A DNA stretch of 64,000 bases from Prochlorococcus sp. AG-355-N16. Lineage in GTDB: Bacteria > Cyanobacteriota > Cyanobacteriia > PCC-6307 > Cyanobiaceae. The stretch lies in the NCBI GenBank assembly GCA_003278545.1, contig QCEF01000006.1, positions 19,272 to 83,271 on the forward strand, given 5' to 3'. How positions within the stretch are numbered: position 1 is the first letter of the stretch; each line of letters begins with the position of its first letter. Positions 43,899 through 53,662 of the stretch are shown one piece after another. The position numbers and the translations under genes are program-made. The notes under the pieces were generated by a model, which was given only the letters and a program-made list of their open reading frames with translations, searched no databases and had not been told where the DNA came from.

Positions 43899-44989
43899 TT
43901 AAAAAAAAAGACAATAAAATTTTTATTTTTGCTGAAATAGGAAAATCAAATTTATCTTCAAAAGCTAGTGAAGATTTATTAAATGATTTAGCTATTAGAT
44001 TAAATCAAAAATATAAAAAAAATATTGTTAATATTTATTATTATCCTATTTATAGTATTAAAAATAAACTCAATTGGATTATTTCTTTTAATAAAGAATC
44101 AAAAAATAAACAAACAAAATATTTACTTTCAACAAGTATTAAATTATTGAGGGACTTGCTTTACATATTAACTTCAATAATAACTATAAATAATCTAAAG
44201 CCAAAATTTTCTTTCTTTTATAATTTAAATAAACTTCAAATATCTATTTTGTCATTTATAAAAATATTTATTAAAATTAATATAAATATTATTCAGGCTG
44301 ATGGATACTTATTGGATAAAAACTATATAAATTTATTTGATAATATTATTGTCTTTTCAAACTATACTTATAAAGTATATAAAAGAAATATTGCTACCAA
44401 AATATATTTTGCATATCCATTTATAAATAAAAAAAATAATCAAAAATTTATATCGAAAATTAAAAATAAGGATTTCAATTTATTACATGCAGGCTCTATA
44501 TCAAAATATAATGTATGTGAAGAATCAATAAATAAACTATATAAATTTTGTGAATTATACCCTAAATGTAAAGTTTATTTCACAACAAGCCAAAAAAACA
44601 TTCCTGAATATTTTAAATTATTATTGCAAAGAAAACCAAATAATTTCATATATAAGGGATTTATGAATAAATATGAGTTTGATATATTTATCAAAAAAAT
44701 ACATTTTGGTATTGATTTAAGAAACTTTCTTAACTTGGAAAGTGATAATAATAAATGTGATTTTCCTAGTAAAATATTATTTTATATAAGAAATAATCTT
44801 TTTGTATTATCTACAAAATCAATATCAATTCCTGAAAATTTACGTAACTGGCTAATTCCTATAGAAGATATTAATTATATAAGTGATATAGATTATAATG
44901 AAAAAGAAATTTTAATTAATAACCTAACAGATAATATTAATGCCCAATCAATTGATTCTATTATTATTAAAAACTTTAATTGCGATTAA
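43895..44989 (+). CDS. Diverged GT-B glycosyltransferase-like protein
   Basis: The 364-residue protein starts with an ATG that overlaps the previous stop (ATGA); a GTG 15 bases upstream is less likely. It is very rich in Lys, Asn and Ile. A hydrophobic stretch near residues 85-100 (LRDLLYILTSIITI) and a second domain with FNLLHAGSISKYNVCEESIN and CDFPSKILFYIRNNLFVLST resemble a GT-B donor domain, with Ser-Lys in place of the usual Glu motif. Membership of the transferase run supports the call; the family is not certain. Confidence 0.55.
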   Translation: MIKKKDNKIFIFAEIGKSNLSSKASEDLLNDLAIRLNQKYKKNIVNIYYYPIYSIKNKLNWIISFNKESKNKQTKYLLSTSIKLLRDLLYILTSIITINNLKPKFSFFYNLNKLQISILSFIKIFIKININIIQADGYLLDKNYINLFDNIIVFSNYTYKVYKRNIATKIYFAYPFINKKNNQKFISKIKNKDFNLLHAGSISKYNVCEESINKLYKFCELYPKCKVYFTTSQKNIPEYFKLLLQRKPNNFIYKGFMNKYEFDIFIKKIHFGIDLRNFLNLESDNNKCDFPSKILFYIRNNLFVLSTKSISIPENLRNWLIPIEDINYISDIDYNEKEILINNLTDNINAQSIDSIIIKNFNCD

Positions 44990-44991
44990 AT

Positions 44992-46116
44992 ATGATTTCA
45001 TTTGTCATAGTTATTATTTTATTTTTAAGTAAGTTATTAGGATTAAATCTAATTTATAATTTTTTGTTTATTCCTTTTTTAATTTTTCTATTTTTTTCAG
45101 ACTCTAAATATTTAATAAGAAAGAATATTTTCTATAGAATTTTCTTTATATTATTAGGCTCAATATTTTTTATTTTTTTTATTTTAAGCTCGGGAGAAGA
45201 ATCTCTACCTTTTTTATTCTTTAGGGCTACTTCTTTGTCTCTTTTCTATTTGATGCTTTTTGGATTAATCCCATTTAATATAAAACTTTTTGATTTTCTT
45301 AAATATCCTCTTATTGCTTCAATTCCAGCTATCTTTTTTATTTTTAATCCTCCATTCTTTTATAGTTACTCTTCAAGCGGATCAGACTATATTGGCTCGC
45401 ATGGATTATTTAATGCTTTTTCAATAAGTGGTTTATTTCCTACTAGTTTATATTTTGCAAAATTATTAACAGCTTTTCTTCTACTTTATAATTCTTTACC
45501 AAACTTATCTAAAAAGATTCATATACCTTTTATTTCTCCAGGTCTTAATAAATTATTAGCATTTATTTTATTATTGTTTACTAATAGAAAAGCCTATGTA
45601 TTTGTTTTTGTTATTTACCCATTAGTGAACATCTTAAATACCTTTTTATCAATACTTAATAATTTTAATTTAAATTCCAAATTAATTTCAAAATTTTTAA
45701 TTACTTTATTTGCATTTTTAATTGGATATTTTGTCTTGCAATTGGGGGTTGGTGGTGGTGACTATAATCTAGAAAAAATATATGAAGAGTCTTTTGAGAG
45801 AATTATTTTTTATAGTCAATTTGCATTTAACCCTAATAATTTCACTTTCGCAGAAACTGGGATTATGATGATAAATAAGTTAGGAGGATATTATTTATAT
45901 CTATTTACTTTTTTTGCTTTGGTTTGTTCAATAACTATTTCTTTAATAAAATTTCAGTTTAAAAATTTGCGCATTTTTTTAATAACTTATTCTTTTATTT
46001 TTCTATTTCTATTCAAAGAGCCTCATACAATTTTTTCACCAAGTCCTTCTTCTCTTGTACTTTTTATGATACTTTCTTATTTTATGAGCACACTACATTA
46101 CTCAATAAAAGATTAA
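44992..46116 (+). CDS. Multi-pass membrane protein, candidate Wzy-type polymerase
   Basis: The 374-residue protein has about ten hydrophobic helices and one larger loop (PPFFYSYSSSGSDYIGSHGLF near residue 125 onward) that could face the periplasm. Polymerases of the Wzy type have little sequence conservation and are called from topology and place, as here: it sits in the middle of a transferase run next to Wzz/Wza-type genes. ATG at 44992 preferred over an in-frame TTG 12 bases earlier. Alternatively it could be a flippase, but it has too few helices for Wzx. Confidence 0.55.
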   Translation: MISFVIVIILFLSKLLGLNLIYNFLFIPFLIFLFFSDSKYLIRKNIFYRIFFILLGSIFFIFFILSSGEESLPFLFFRATSLSLFYLMLFGLIPFNIKLFDFLKYPLIASIPAIFFIFNPPFFYSYSSSGSDYIGSHGLFNAFSISGLFPTSLYFAKLLTAFLLLYNSLPNLSKKIHIPFISPGLNKLLAFILLLFTNRKAYVFVFVIYPLVNILNTFLSILNNFNLNSKLISKFLITLFAFLIGYFVLQLGVGGGDYNLEKIYEESFERIIFYSQFAFNPNNFTFAETGIMMINKLGGYYLYLFTFFALVCSITISLIKFQFKNLRIFLITYSFIFLFLFKEPHTIFSPSPSSLVLFMILSYFMSTLHYSIKD

Positions 46117-46132
46117 ATTTATTAATAAAATT

Positions 46133-47344
46133 ATGAATAATAAAATATCAATCATTCAATGCGTTAGCGATTTAAATTTATCTTCAGGAGGTCCTTCTAA
46201 AACAGTTACTGCACTATCTTCAAATTTATCAAAGTTAAATATCGAAGTTAATATATGTAGTCAAATTTATGAAGAAAATAAAAATGTATCAGAAATTAAA
46301 AAGTTAAATAAAAACATATCATTCTTAAATTTTAGTAACCATAAAAGATTTACTGTTAATCCTTTAATTAATCAGAATTTATTAAAAAAATTAATATTCG
46401 AAAATAAAAATAAAAATAAAAAGAATGTTGTTATTCATGATAATGGTATTTGGTTGCCTTTCAATAATACAATTACTACTTTTTCTAGAATATCTTCTAT
46501 ACCTTTAATCATTAGTCCACATGGGATGTTAGAACCTTGGTCACTAAAATATAATTTTTTAAAGAAAAAATTTGCTTGGTATCTATATCAAAGAAAGTCA
46601 CTTAATTCCGCATCTGTTTTACATGCTACTTCTATTATGGAGGCTAATAATTTAGATAGATTAAAGTTAGGTTTACCTATTGCTGTAATCCCAAATGGTA
46701 TAGAAAAACCAAGTACAAAAGAACTTTTAGGACAATACAACTTAAATGATTTGGGTATTAATATTAATAATGAGAAAATTTACCTTTATTTAGGAAGAAT
46801 TCACCCCAAGAAAGGGCTTTTAAACCTTTTAAAGGCGTGGAATTGTTGTTTTAAAAACAATAATGAATGTAAGTTAATAATTGCAGGATTTCCAGAACTT
46901 AATTATTTAAATGAACTTAAAGAGTTTACAAAAAGGAATAAGTTAAATGATAATGTTATTTACCTTGGACCAGTGGAAGGTAAAGATCTAGTTACTCTCT
47001 ATAGAAATGCTTACGTTTTTGTTTTGCCTACTTTTAGTGAGAATTTTGGAATGGTTGTTGCAGAAGCATTGAGTTATGGTGTACCAGTTATTACAACCAC
47101 TTGCGCGCCTTGGGAAACCCTTGAAAAATGTAAATGTGGTTGGTTTGTAGAACCAAAAATAGATGATTTAAAAAAAGCTCTCTTAAAGTCTTTTGTTCTT
47201 GATAAAAATGAATATGAATTAATGAGTAAAAATGCGATTAACTTATCAAAAGCTTTTGATTGGGAAAAAATTGCTAAAAGTTTTTTAAATTTGTATCTTT
47301 GGGTTTTAGGTGAAAAAAGTAAACCATCTAATATTTTAAATTAA
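46133..47344 (+). CDS. Glycosyltransferase family 4
   Basis: The 403-residue protein has the N-terminal GGPSKTVTALSSNLSKLNIE (glycine-rich acceptor-side loop) and ISPHGMLEPWSLKYN. Its donor domain has YLGRIHPKKGLLNLLKAW and the EX7E site ENFGMVVAEALSYG. The HGMLEPW string is typical of a widespread GT4 group in O-antigen clusters. It lies in the same run as its neighbours with 16 bases before its ATG. Donor cannot be told. Confidence 0.88.
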   Translation: MNNKISIIQCVSDLNLSSGGPSKTVTALSSNLSKLNIEVNICSQIYEENKNVSEIKKLNKNISFLNFSNHKRFTVNPLINQNLLKKLIFENKNKNKKNVVIHDNGIWLPFNNTITTFSRISSIPLIISPHGMLEPWSLKYNFLKKKFAWYLYQRKSLNSASVLHATSIMEANNLDRLKLGLPIAVIPNGIEKPSTKELLGQYNLNDLGININNEKIYLYLGRIHPKKGLLNLLKAWNCCFKNNNECKLIIAGFPELNYLNELKEFTKRNKLNDNVIYLGPVEGKDLVTLYRNAYVFVLPTFSENFGMVVAEALSYGVPVITTTCAPWETLEKCKCGWFVEPKIDDLKKALLKSFVLDKNEYELMSKNAINLSKAFDWEKIAKSFLNLYLWVLGEKSKPSNILN

Positions 47345-47393
47345 AAAAAATTATTATTAGTTTTGATATAGTTAGATAAATTAAGAAAGTATT

Positions 47394-47954
47394 TTGAATA
47401 ATCAAAAACCTTTAAATATAAAATTGTGTAGAAAAAAAAGAAATTATAAATTAACTGAGTATTTTGCAAGATTTTTGTGGGACTTTATTAATCCTATTTT
47501 TAGGTTTAGTCCAAGAAATTTTTTTTCATGGAGAAATTTCCTTCTCAGATTATTTGGAGCCAAGATTGGAAAAAATGTTCATATTTATCCCAGTGTAAAT
47601 ATTTTTATTCCATGGAATCTAACTATTGGAGATTATTCTTCCATAGGAGATTGGGCACTAATATACAATTTAGGAAAGGTTAGCTTGGGAAATTCAGTAA
47701 CAATTTCGCATAAAGCACATATATGCTCTGGAACACATATTTATACAAAAGAAGACTTACCTCTTCAAAAAAAAGAAATAATAATAAATGACTATGCCTG
47801 GATTTGTGCAGAGGCTTATTTATCACCAGGGGTTATAATAGGTAAAGGATCTGTTATTGGTGCCCGGTCAGTTGTCTTATCTAATATCAAAGATTGGGAA
47901 GTGGTTGGCGGAAATCCTGCAAGATTTTTAAAAAAAAGAATTTTTGAAGATTAA
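47394..47954 (+). CDS. WcaF-like sugar O-acetyltransferase (left-handed beta-helix)
   Basis: The 186-residue protein starts with TTG (47394). It has RNFFSWRNFLLRLFGAKIGK and hexapeptide repeats (IGKNVHIYPSVNIFIPWNLT, IGDYSSIGDW, VSLGNSVTISHKAHICSGTH), and ends with GGNPARFLKK. This is the colanic-acid WcaF group, trimeric enzymes that add acetyl from acetyl-CoA to a glycan sugar. The PW-N-L and GTHIY segments match the group well. Target sugar unknown. Confidence 0.87.
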   Translation: MNNQKPLNIKLCRKKRNYKLTEYFARFLWDFINPIFRFSPRNFFSWRNFLLRLFGAKIGKNVHIYPSVNIFIPWNLTIGDYSSIGDWALIYNLGKVSLGNSVTISHKAHICSGTHIYTKEDLPLQKKEIIINDYAWICAEAYLSPGVIIGKGSVIGARSVVLSNIKDWEVVGGNPARFLKKRIFED

Positions 47955-47985
47955 AAAATATGTTTTATAAAATGATGTATGTTAA

Positions 47986-48888
47986 ATGAAAATAATAGCA
48001 ATAATACTAACCTTTAATGAAGAAATTCATTTAGAAAGATGTCTTATCAATATTAAAAATTATTTTAATGATATATATATAATTGACAGTTTTTCTAATG
48101 ACAAAACTAAAGAAATAGCTCTTAAATATAATGTTAAATTCTTAGAAAACAAATTTATTAATCATGCAAAACAATTCAATTGGGCATTAACTCAAATAGA
48201 TAATGATGTTGATTGGATCTTCAGGATAGATGCAGATGAGATATTAACAAAAAGCCTCAAAACAGAATTATTTTATAAACTACCAAGATTAGATGCCTCT
48301 ATAAAGGGCATCTCTTTAAATAGATACATTTTTTTTCAAGGAAAATTATTAAAATTTGGAGGAGTTTTTCCAAATAAAATTATAAGAATATTTAGAAAAG
48401 GGTTTGGTTTTTATGAAAATAAATGGATGGATGAGAGATTAACTATTAATGGAAAAATAATTTCTTTTAAATCAAATATTATTGACCATAATTTGAAGCC
48501 TTTGAATTGGTGGATTAAAAAACATAACATCTATTCTAATAAAGAGGCTTTGGAATTATTCAAAAAAAATTATCCTTTAATTACAAAAGAATCTCTTAAT
48601 AATGTAAAAGATACAAATTACAATTTATTTAATTTAAAAAAGATTTATTCCCTTAGTCCTTTAATTATAAGATCTTTCTTATATTTTTTATATAGATATT
48701 TTATAAGATTTGGTTTCTTAGATGGATATCCAGGTCTTTGTTTTCATTTATTACAGGGTTTTTGGTATAGGCTTTTGGTAGATGCAAAATATATTGAATT
48801 GGAAAATAAAGTAAAAGAGAATTCAAATTTAAAAGATTCAATTTTAAAAGTTCTAGATATTGAAGTTAGTGAAAAAGAAGATTTTTAG
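47986..48888 (+). CDS. Glycosyltransferase family 2 (WaaE/KdtX-like)
   Basis: The 300-residue GT-A protein has IIAIILTFNEEIHLERCL, YIIDSFSNDKT and IFRIDADEIL (DXD as DAD). Later it has KWMDERL and a positively charged C-terminal segment with a helix pair (LSPLIIRSFLYFLYRYFI) that probably lies on the membrane. This is the WaaE/KdtX-type group which adds glucose to lipid-linked acceptors or LPS core. Substrate is not known. Confidence 0.85.
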   Translation: MKIIAIILTFNEEIHLERCLINIKNYFNDIYIIDSFSNDKTKEIALKYNVKFLENKFINHAKQFNWALTQIDNDVDWIFRIDADEILTKSLKTELFYKLPRLDASIKGISLNRYIFFQGKLLKFGGVFPNKIIRIFRKGFGFYENKWMDERLTINGKIISFKSNIIDHNLKPLNWWIKKHNIYSNKEALELFKKNYPLITKESLNNVKDTNYNLFNLKKIYSLSPLIIRSFLYFLYRYFIRFGFLDGYPGLCFHLLQGFWYRLLVDAKYIELENKVKENSNLKDSILKVLDIEVSEKEDF

Positions 48889-48945
48889 GCACTTTATTCT
48901 AGTAATATTAAATATGATTTAAATAATTTTCATATTACAATACAC

Positions 48946-49740
48946 ATGAAAGAAATAAATTTATTGATAATCGTTCCTACTTTAAATAGTTATAAATTAT
49001 TAAATGAATTAATTAAATCTTTAAAAAAGCAGACCTTCAAAAACTGGAAACTTCTATTTATAGATGGTGGATCTAATTTTAAACATATAGAGTTTCTTAA
49101 AGAGAATTCTAATAAAGACGAGAGAATATCTTGGGTAAAGCAAAAAAAGGAATACAAAGGTATTTATGGAGCAATGAATCAAGGAATACTATATTCAAAA
49201 AAAAATGATTGGGTATTATTTTGGGGATCTGATGATAAAGCAGCTAGCAAAAATTCTTTACATTGGATTTGTGAAACTATAAAGAAAAAAAATAAATTAA
49301 GACCATATTTACTTGTTAGTAATGGAAGATACTTTAATAATGATACTTTTATTACTTCAAGAGATTCGTTTTTTCTAAATAATAAAATTACAAAAATAAT
49401 TAATAATAAATATTTTGCATTTTTGTTATTTGTTGGATATTCCCCTCCTCATCAAGGAACAATATTTAGTCCTGAAGCTTTATTAGATAAAAGAATATTT
49501 GATGAAAATTATGATATTGCTGCAGACATTAAATACTTTCTTAGATTGAGCTCAAAAAAAGAAGCTAAAATTTGTTGTTTAAACAAAATTACAGTATTAA
49601 TAGGTAATGGTGGATTTAGTTCTATTTATACAAAAAGAAAAATTAAACAAGTTTTAAAAGCTTATTATTTACGTTTTGGTTTCTTAAGTTTGATACCCTT
49701 CTTATTAAGATACTTTCGAAAACTTATGACTCTTTTTTAA
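48946..49740 (+). CDS. Glycosyltransferase family 2 (WcaA-like)
   Basis: The 264-residue GT-A protein has LLIIVPTLNSYKLLNELIKS, FIDGGSNFKH, YGAMNQGI and FWGSDDKAA (the acidic donor site). Near the middle PPHQGTIFSP matches the PPHQA/T string of the WcaA-like group in colanic and capsule loci. Its stop lies three bases before the next gene. It is a cytoplasmic enzyme; donor unknown. Confidence 0.85.
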   Translation: MKEINLLIIVPTLNSYKLLNELIKSLKKQTFKNWKLLFIDGGSNFKHIEFLKENSNKDERISWVKQKKEYKGIYGAMNQGILYSKKNDWVLFWGSDDKAASKNSLHWICETIKKKNKLRPYLLVSNGRYFNNDTFITSRDSFFLNNKITKIINNKYFAFLLFVGYSPPHQGTIFSPEALLDKRIFDENYDIAADIKYFLRLSSKKEAKICCLNKITVLIGNGGFSSIYTKRKIKQVLKAYYLRFGFLSLIPFLLRYFRKLMTLF

Positions 49741-49743
49741 ATT

Positions 49744-50637
49744 ATGAATATACATATATTCGGAAGTTCTAATCCATCTGGACAAGCACTTATAAACTTA
49801 ATTTCAAATAAATTACCTTCATCTAAAGTCTTTATTTTCTCAAGAAAAAATAAAACTAATTTTGTTGATTTAGATAATGCCTCTTCATACAAACCTGATA
49901 TTAATGAGGATTATGTTTTAGTATCATTTGCACCGATATGGAAAATAGCTTATTTTTTAGATCAATTGCTTATTAAAAAAAGTTCTAGTTTGAAAAAGAT
50001 AAAAGGATTAATTATTTGCTCTTCTTCCTCAGTAATGACAAAAAGATTTTCTTCTAATAAATTTGATAAAGATCTTTATTGTAAAATATATGATTCTGAA
50101 GATAAAATTTTGAATTTTTCTAAAAAGCTAAAAAAGCCATTGATAATTGTTCAGCCAACATTAATCTATGGAAATGTTGGTGAATTTAAGGATAGGAATA
50201 TAAATTTAATTATTTCTATAATGAGAAAAATACCATTTGTTTTTCTTCCATCTAATTCTGGAATGAGACAACCTATTCACGCCTCTCAATTGGCTGAATT
50301 TGTTTTCCTGAAATTTCTTTCGATGAAAAAAGAAAATTTTAAAAGAAATCAAAAAATCCTTTTAGGTGGTGATTTTATTTTTTCATACGAAGTTATGTTA
50401 AAGAAGATTCAAGAAGCATTACCTGAAAATGACAAAGCAAAAAGGTGTAAGATAATTATCATAAATCAAAGATTATTCTTTTTTTTAATTTCCCCAATAA
50501 ATTTGATTTCTCCAAAATGGTTTGAGTCTTTATTTAGGATTAATTCAGATTTAGCTGGTTTTGAAAAGGTTTCTAAACTAATTAAAAAGAAAAAGTTTCA
50601 ATTCCCAGGGGATCAAAAATATTTTATAAAAAATTAA
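49744..50637 (+). CDS. NAD-dependent sugar epimerase/dehydratase-like protein (WbpV/WbpK-like place), with altered motifs
   Basis: The 297-residue protein resembles extended SDRs. It has IHIFGSSNPSGQALINLI at the start (the middle glycine of GXXGXXG is Asn), then IICSSSSVMTKRF, LIIVQPTLIYGNVGEF and GMRQPIHASQLAEF. The usual YXXXK cannot be clearly placed (KDLYCKIYDSED), so activity is in doubt or the site is unusual. Upstream of WbpL-like and WbpM-like genes, this spot is taken by the C4 reductase WbpV/WbpK in Pseudomonas. I infer the same role: making UDP-QuiNAc or UDP-FucNAc. Confidence 0.65.
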   Translation: MNIHIFGSSNPSGQALINLISNKLPSSKVFIFSRKNKTNFVDLDNASSYKPDINEDYVLVSFAPIWKIAYFLDQLLIKKSSSLKKIKGLIICSSSSVMTKRFSSNKFDKDLYCKIYDSEDKILNFSKKLKKPLIIVQPTLIYGNVGEFKDRNINLIISIMRKIPFVFLPSNSGMRQPIHASQLAEFVFLKFLSMKKENFKRNQKILLGGDFIFSYEVMLKKIQEALPENDKAKRCKIIIINQRLFFFLISPINLISPKWFESLFRINSDLAGFEKVSKLIKKKKFQFPGDQKYFIKN

Positions 50638-50695
50638 AATGATTTTTATAAACTTAAAGTTTATATTTAGATACTATTTCATAATTGAATAAAAA

Positions 50696-51643
50696 TTGTT
50701 AATTTACATACTTTCATTAATTAGTTTTTTAATTACTTATCTTTTTTTAAAGATATTAATTCCTATATTTTCAAAAAATTTTTTAGATAGTCCTAATGAA
50801 AGAAGCTCTCATAAAATAGCAATACCTACCGGAGGAGGTATTTCTTTTGTTTTAGTAAGTACTATTGCTTGCATTTTATTCAACTTCTGGATGCCACTGA
50901 CATGTATTCCTTTATCAATTATTGGATTTATTGACGATAGAAAGAGTATATCATCGATTAAAAGATATATTGTACAAATTTTTACTGTAATATTTTTAAT
51001 TATGCAATCTAGTTTATATAAAACTTTAATAAGGTTAGATTTAAATTTTTCAGAAGAAATTGTAATTTTTCTTTTTTTAATCATTGTTGGTACTGCAATT
51101 ATTAATTTTATAAATTTTATGGATGGTTTAGATGGATTTTTAGGTTTGAATTTAGTAATAATATTTTTTGCAGCGATCTTATTAGGACAGTTGGCTATTA
51201 TGCCTATAGTATTTGGCTTGATAGGTTTTTTAATTTGGAATTGGTCTCCAGCTAAAATTTTTATGGGAGATGTGGGAAGTACATTCTTGGGTGCAATTTA
51301 TTTTGCTATTATCATAAATTTTGAAAGTACTAATGATTTTTTTTCAATGCTCGTAATTGGATCCCCTTTGCTGGGTGATGCACTTATTTGTATAGTTAGA
51401 AGATTCTTTAACCGAGAGAATATATTTGTTCCCCATAAATCTCATTTATACCAAAGATTAAATCAAGCGGGTATTTCACATCAGAATGTAAGTTTGATTT
51501 ATGCTTCTTTGACATTTATTACATGTTTATATATATTTGTATTTAAACTTGCATATTTACCCGTTTATATTTTTTTATTAATCCTGGTTTATATATATAT
51601 GGATAAATTTTTAGCTATTCCTTTGAAAGAAAGAAGAAAATAA
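50696..51643 (+). CDS. Polyprenyl-phosphate N-acetylhexosamine-1-phosphate transferase (WecA/WbpL type)
   Basis: The 315-residue membrane protein starts with TTG. It has DSPNERSSHKIAIPTGGGIS, GFIDDRKSIS (the DD pair of the MraY/WecA family), NFMDGLDGF and MGDVGSTFLGAIYF, plus a cytoplasmic HxH-type loop PHKSHLYQRL. It moves an N-acetylated 6-deoxyhexosamine 1-phosphate to undecaprenyl phosphate, starting a glycan chain. The WbpV-like and WbpM-like genes on either side match the Pseudomonas trio that makes and uses UDP-QuiNAc/FucNAc. Confidence 0.92.
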   Translation: MLIYILSLISFLITYLFLKILIPIFSKNFLDSPNERSSHKIAIPTGGGISFVLVSTIACILFNFWMPLTCIPLSIIGFIDDRKSISSIKRYIVQIFTVIFLIMQSSLYKTLIRLDLNFSEEIVIFLFLIIVGTAIINFINFMDGLDGFLGLNLVIIFFAAILLGQLAIMPIVFGLIGFLIWNWSPAKIFMGDVGSTFLGAIYFAIIINFESTNDFFSMLVIGSPLLGDALICIVRRFFNRENIFVPHKSHLYQRLNQAGISHQNVSLIYASLTFITCLYIFVFKLAYLPVYIFLLILVYIYMDKFLAIPLKERRK

Positions 51644-51644
51644 T

Positions 51645-53573
51645 ATGAATAATTTAAATTACTTTTTATACCCTGTTAAAAAAATAAATGAATTATTCAA
51701 AATAATTATTAAATCAAAGTTCAAAAGAAGAACTGTATTAGTTTTTCTAGATTTAAATATTATTTTATGGGCATTTATTTTTTCGTTTTTAATAAGATAT
51801 GAATTTAATTTTATTTATTACATAAAAGAAGCAATATGGCTCTTAAAAACTCAATGTATTATTTCAATTCCAGTATATCTGTTTACTGGTCAATATTCTT
51901 CGCTCTCTACTTTTTTTGAATTAAAAATAATCTTTAAAATTATTCAGAGAAATATACTAATTAGCTTATTAACTTTATTAATTGGAAATATATTTTCATT
52001 TAATTCGCCAACAGCTTCAGTTTGGATTTTGATGATTTCAATTTCATCTATTCTAAATTTATTTACTAGAGCACTAATAAAGAAATTATATAATTATTAC
52101 ATTTTTTCTAAGTTCAAAACTGAATCAAGAATAAATGTAGCTATTTATGGAGCAAGTTATTCAGGTGCAAATCTATCTTCACTTTTAAGGCTTAATCCAA
52201 AATATCAAATTAAATATTTTCTTGATGATAATAAAAACTTATGGGGACGCAATATTTCAGGTATAGCTATTAAATCCTCAAATCCATCTGGAATTTATAA
52301 AGAAATCGATCAAGTTTTAGTATGTATAGAAAGTATTAATAAGAGGAAAAGAATTGAAATTGTAACTAAATTTAAGAAATTTGGAATACCCGTTTTAGTT
52401 ATTCCCTCTATTGATGATATTTTTAATGGTAAAACAAAATTTGATGAACTGAATGCTATTAACATTAATGATTTATTAGGAAGAAAAAAAATAGATCAAG
52501 AAAATAAGGACTTATCAAAATTAATAAAAGGTAAAAATATTTTTGTTTCTGGAGCAGGTGGTTCAATTGGAGCTGAATTATGTGAACAAATTTTGAGTTA
52601 TGAACCCTCTATGTTGATACTTTTTGAAATAAGCGAGATAAGTCTTTATACAATTAATAGTAAATTAACTTCTTTAAATAATTTAGATATCGAATTAATA
52701 CCAATACTAGGAAGTGCAACTGATCAGAAGTTAATTGAAAAGATATTTAAAGAAAAAAATGTGAATATGGTTTTTCATGCATCAGCTTATAAGCATGTTC
52801 CTTTAGTAGAAGTTAATCCATTACAGGGACTTATAAATAATGTATTGTCTACTAAAGTTTTATGTGAAGTTTCTTCTAATTCTTCTGTAGAGAAATTCTG
52901 TTTGATATCAACAGATAAGGCAGTAAGACCAACAAATATTATGGGAGCCTCAAAGAGATTAGCCGAATTAATAGTACAATCTTATTCCTATAAACAATTA
53001 GAAAAAAGTAAAGTCAAATCAAATTTATATGCAAGAACAAAATTTTTTATGGTTAGATTTGGAAATGTACTTAATTCATCTGGATCTGTTGTACCTTTAT
53101 TTCAAAAACAAATTCTTCAAGGTGGTCCAGTAACGATAACTCATAAAAAAGTAACAAGGTATTTTATGACTATTTCAGAAGCAGTTTTATTAGTACTTAA
53201 TGCGGCATGTTTTGCAAATGGAGCGGAAGTTTTTTTATTGGATATGGGATCACCAGTTTTGATAAAGGATCTTGCCACTCAAATGATCAAATTGAGTGGA
53301 TTATCAGTAAAAGATATTGCAAATCAAGATGGCGATATAGAAATTGTTTATACAGGATTAAGACCTGGTGAAAAACTTTTTGAAGAGTTGCTTATAGATG
53401 CAGAAGCTTTAAAAACTGAACATAAAAAAATATTTAAAGCTACCGAAAAATCCTCATTCAAAAATATTTCTGAACAAAAGATAGAAGAATTAATTAATTT
53501 CTCTAAAGAATATAATCTTGATAGATCATTAAAATTATTAAAAGAGTTAGTGCCTGAATGGAATGGTACTTAA
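51645..53573 (+). CDS. Membrane-bound UDP-GlcNAc 4,6-dehydratase (WbpM/CapD-like)
   Basis: The 642-residue protein has four N-terminal membrane helices, a first Rossmann domain (NVAIYGASYSGANL near 165-180) and an SDR domain with FVSGAGGSIGAELCEQIL. It has HASAYKHVPLVE and STDKAVRPTNIMGASKR (422-438), where the usual catalytic Tyr is Met433, as in WbpM. The family converts UDP-GlcNAc to the 4-keto-6-deoxy form. ATG lies one base after the WbpL-like stop. Length and Ser/Met/Lys triad fit well. Confidence 0.92.
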   Translation: MNNLNYFLYPVKKINELFKIIIKSKFKRRTVLVFLDLNIILWAFIFSFLIRYEFNFIYYIKEAIWLLKTQCIISIPVYLFTGQYSSLSTFFELKIIFKIIQRNILISLLTLLIGNIFSFNSPTASVWILMISISSILNLFTRALIKKLYNYYIFSKFKTESRINVAIYGASYSGANLSSLLRLNPKYQIKYFLDDNKNLWGRNISGIAIKSSNPSGIYKEIDQVLVCIESINKRKRIEIVTKFKKFGIPVLVIPSIDDIFNGKTKFDELNAININDLLGRKKIDQENKDLSKLIKGKNIFVSGAGGSIGAELCEQILSYEPSMLILFEISEISLYTINSKLTSLNNLDIELIPILGSATDQKLIEKIFKEKNVNMVFHASAYKHVPLVEVNPLQGLINNVLSTKVLCEVSSNSSVEKFCLISTDKAVRPTNIMGASKRLAELIVQSYSYKQLEKSKVKSNLYARTKFFMVRFGNVLNSSGSVVPLFQKQILQGGPVTITHKKVTRYFMTISEAVLLVLNAACFANGAEVFLLDMGSPVLIKDLATQMIKLSGLSVKDIANQDGDIEIVYTGLRPGEKLFEELLIDAEALKTEHKKIFKATEKSSFKNISEQKIEELINFSKEYNLDRSLKLLKELVPEWNGT

Positions 53574-53662
53574 TTATTGCTTTAAATATATAAGAAACTA
53601 GTTACAATTCTTTAAAATTCATAATTATAAAAATGTTATTATGAATCTAATTAAAATGTATA

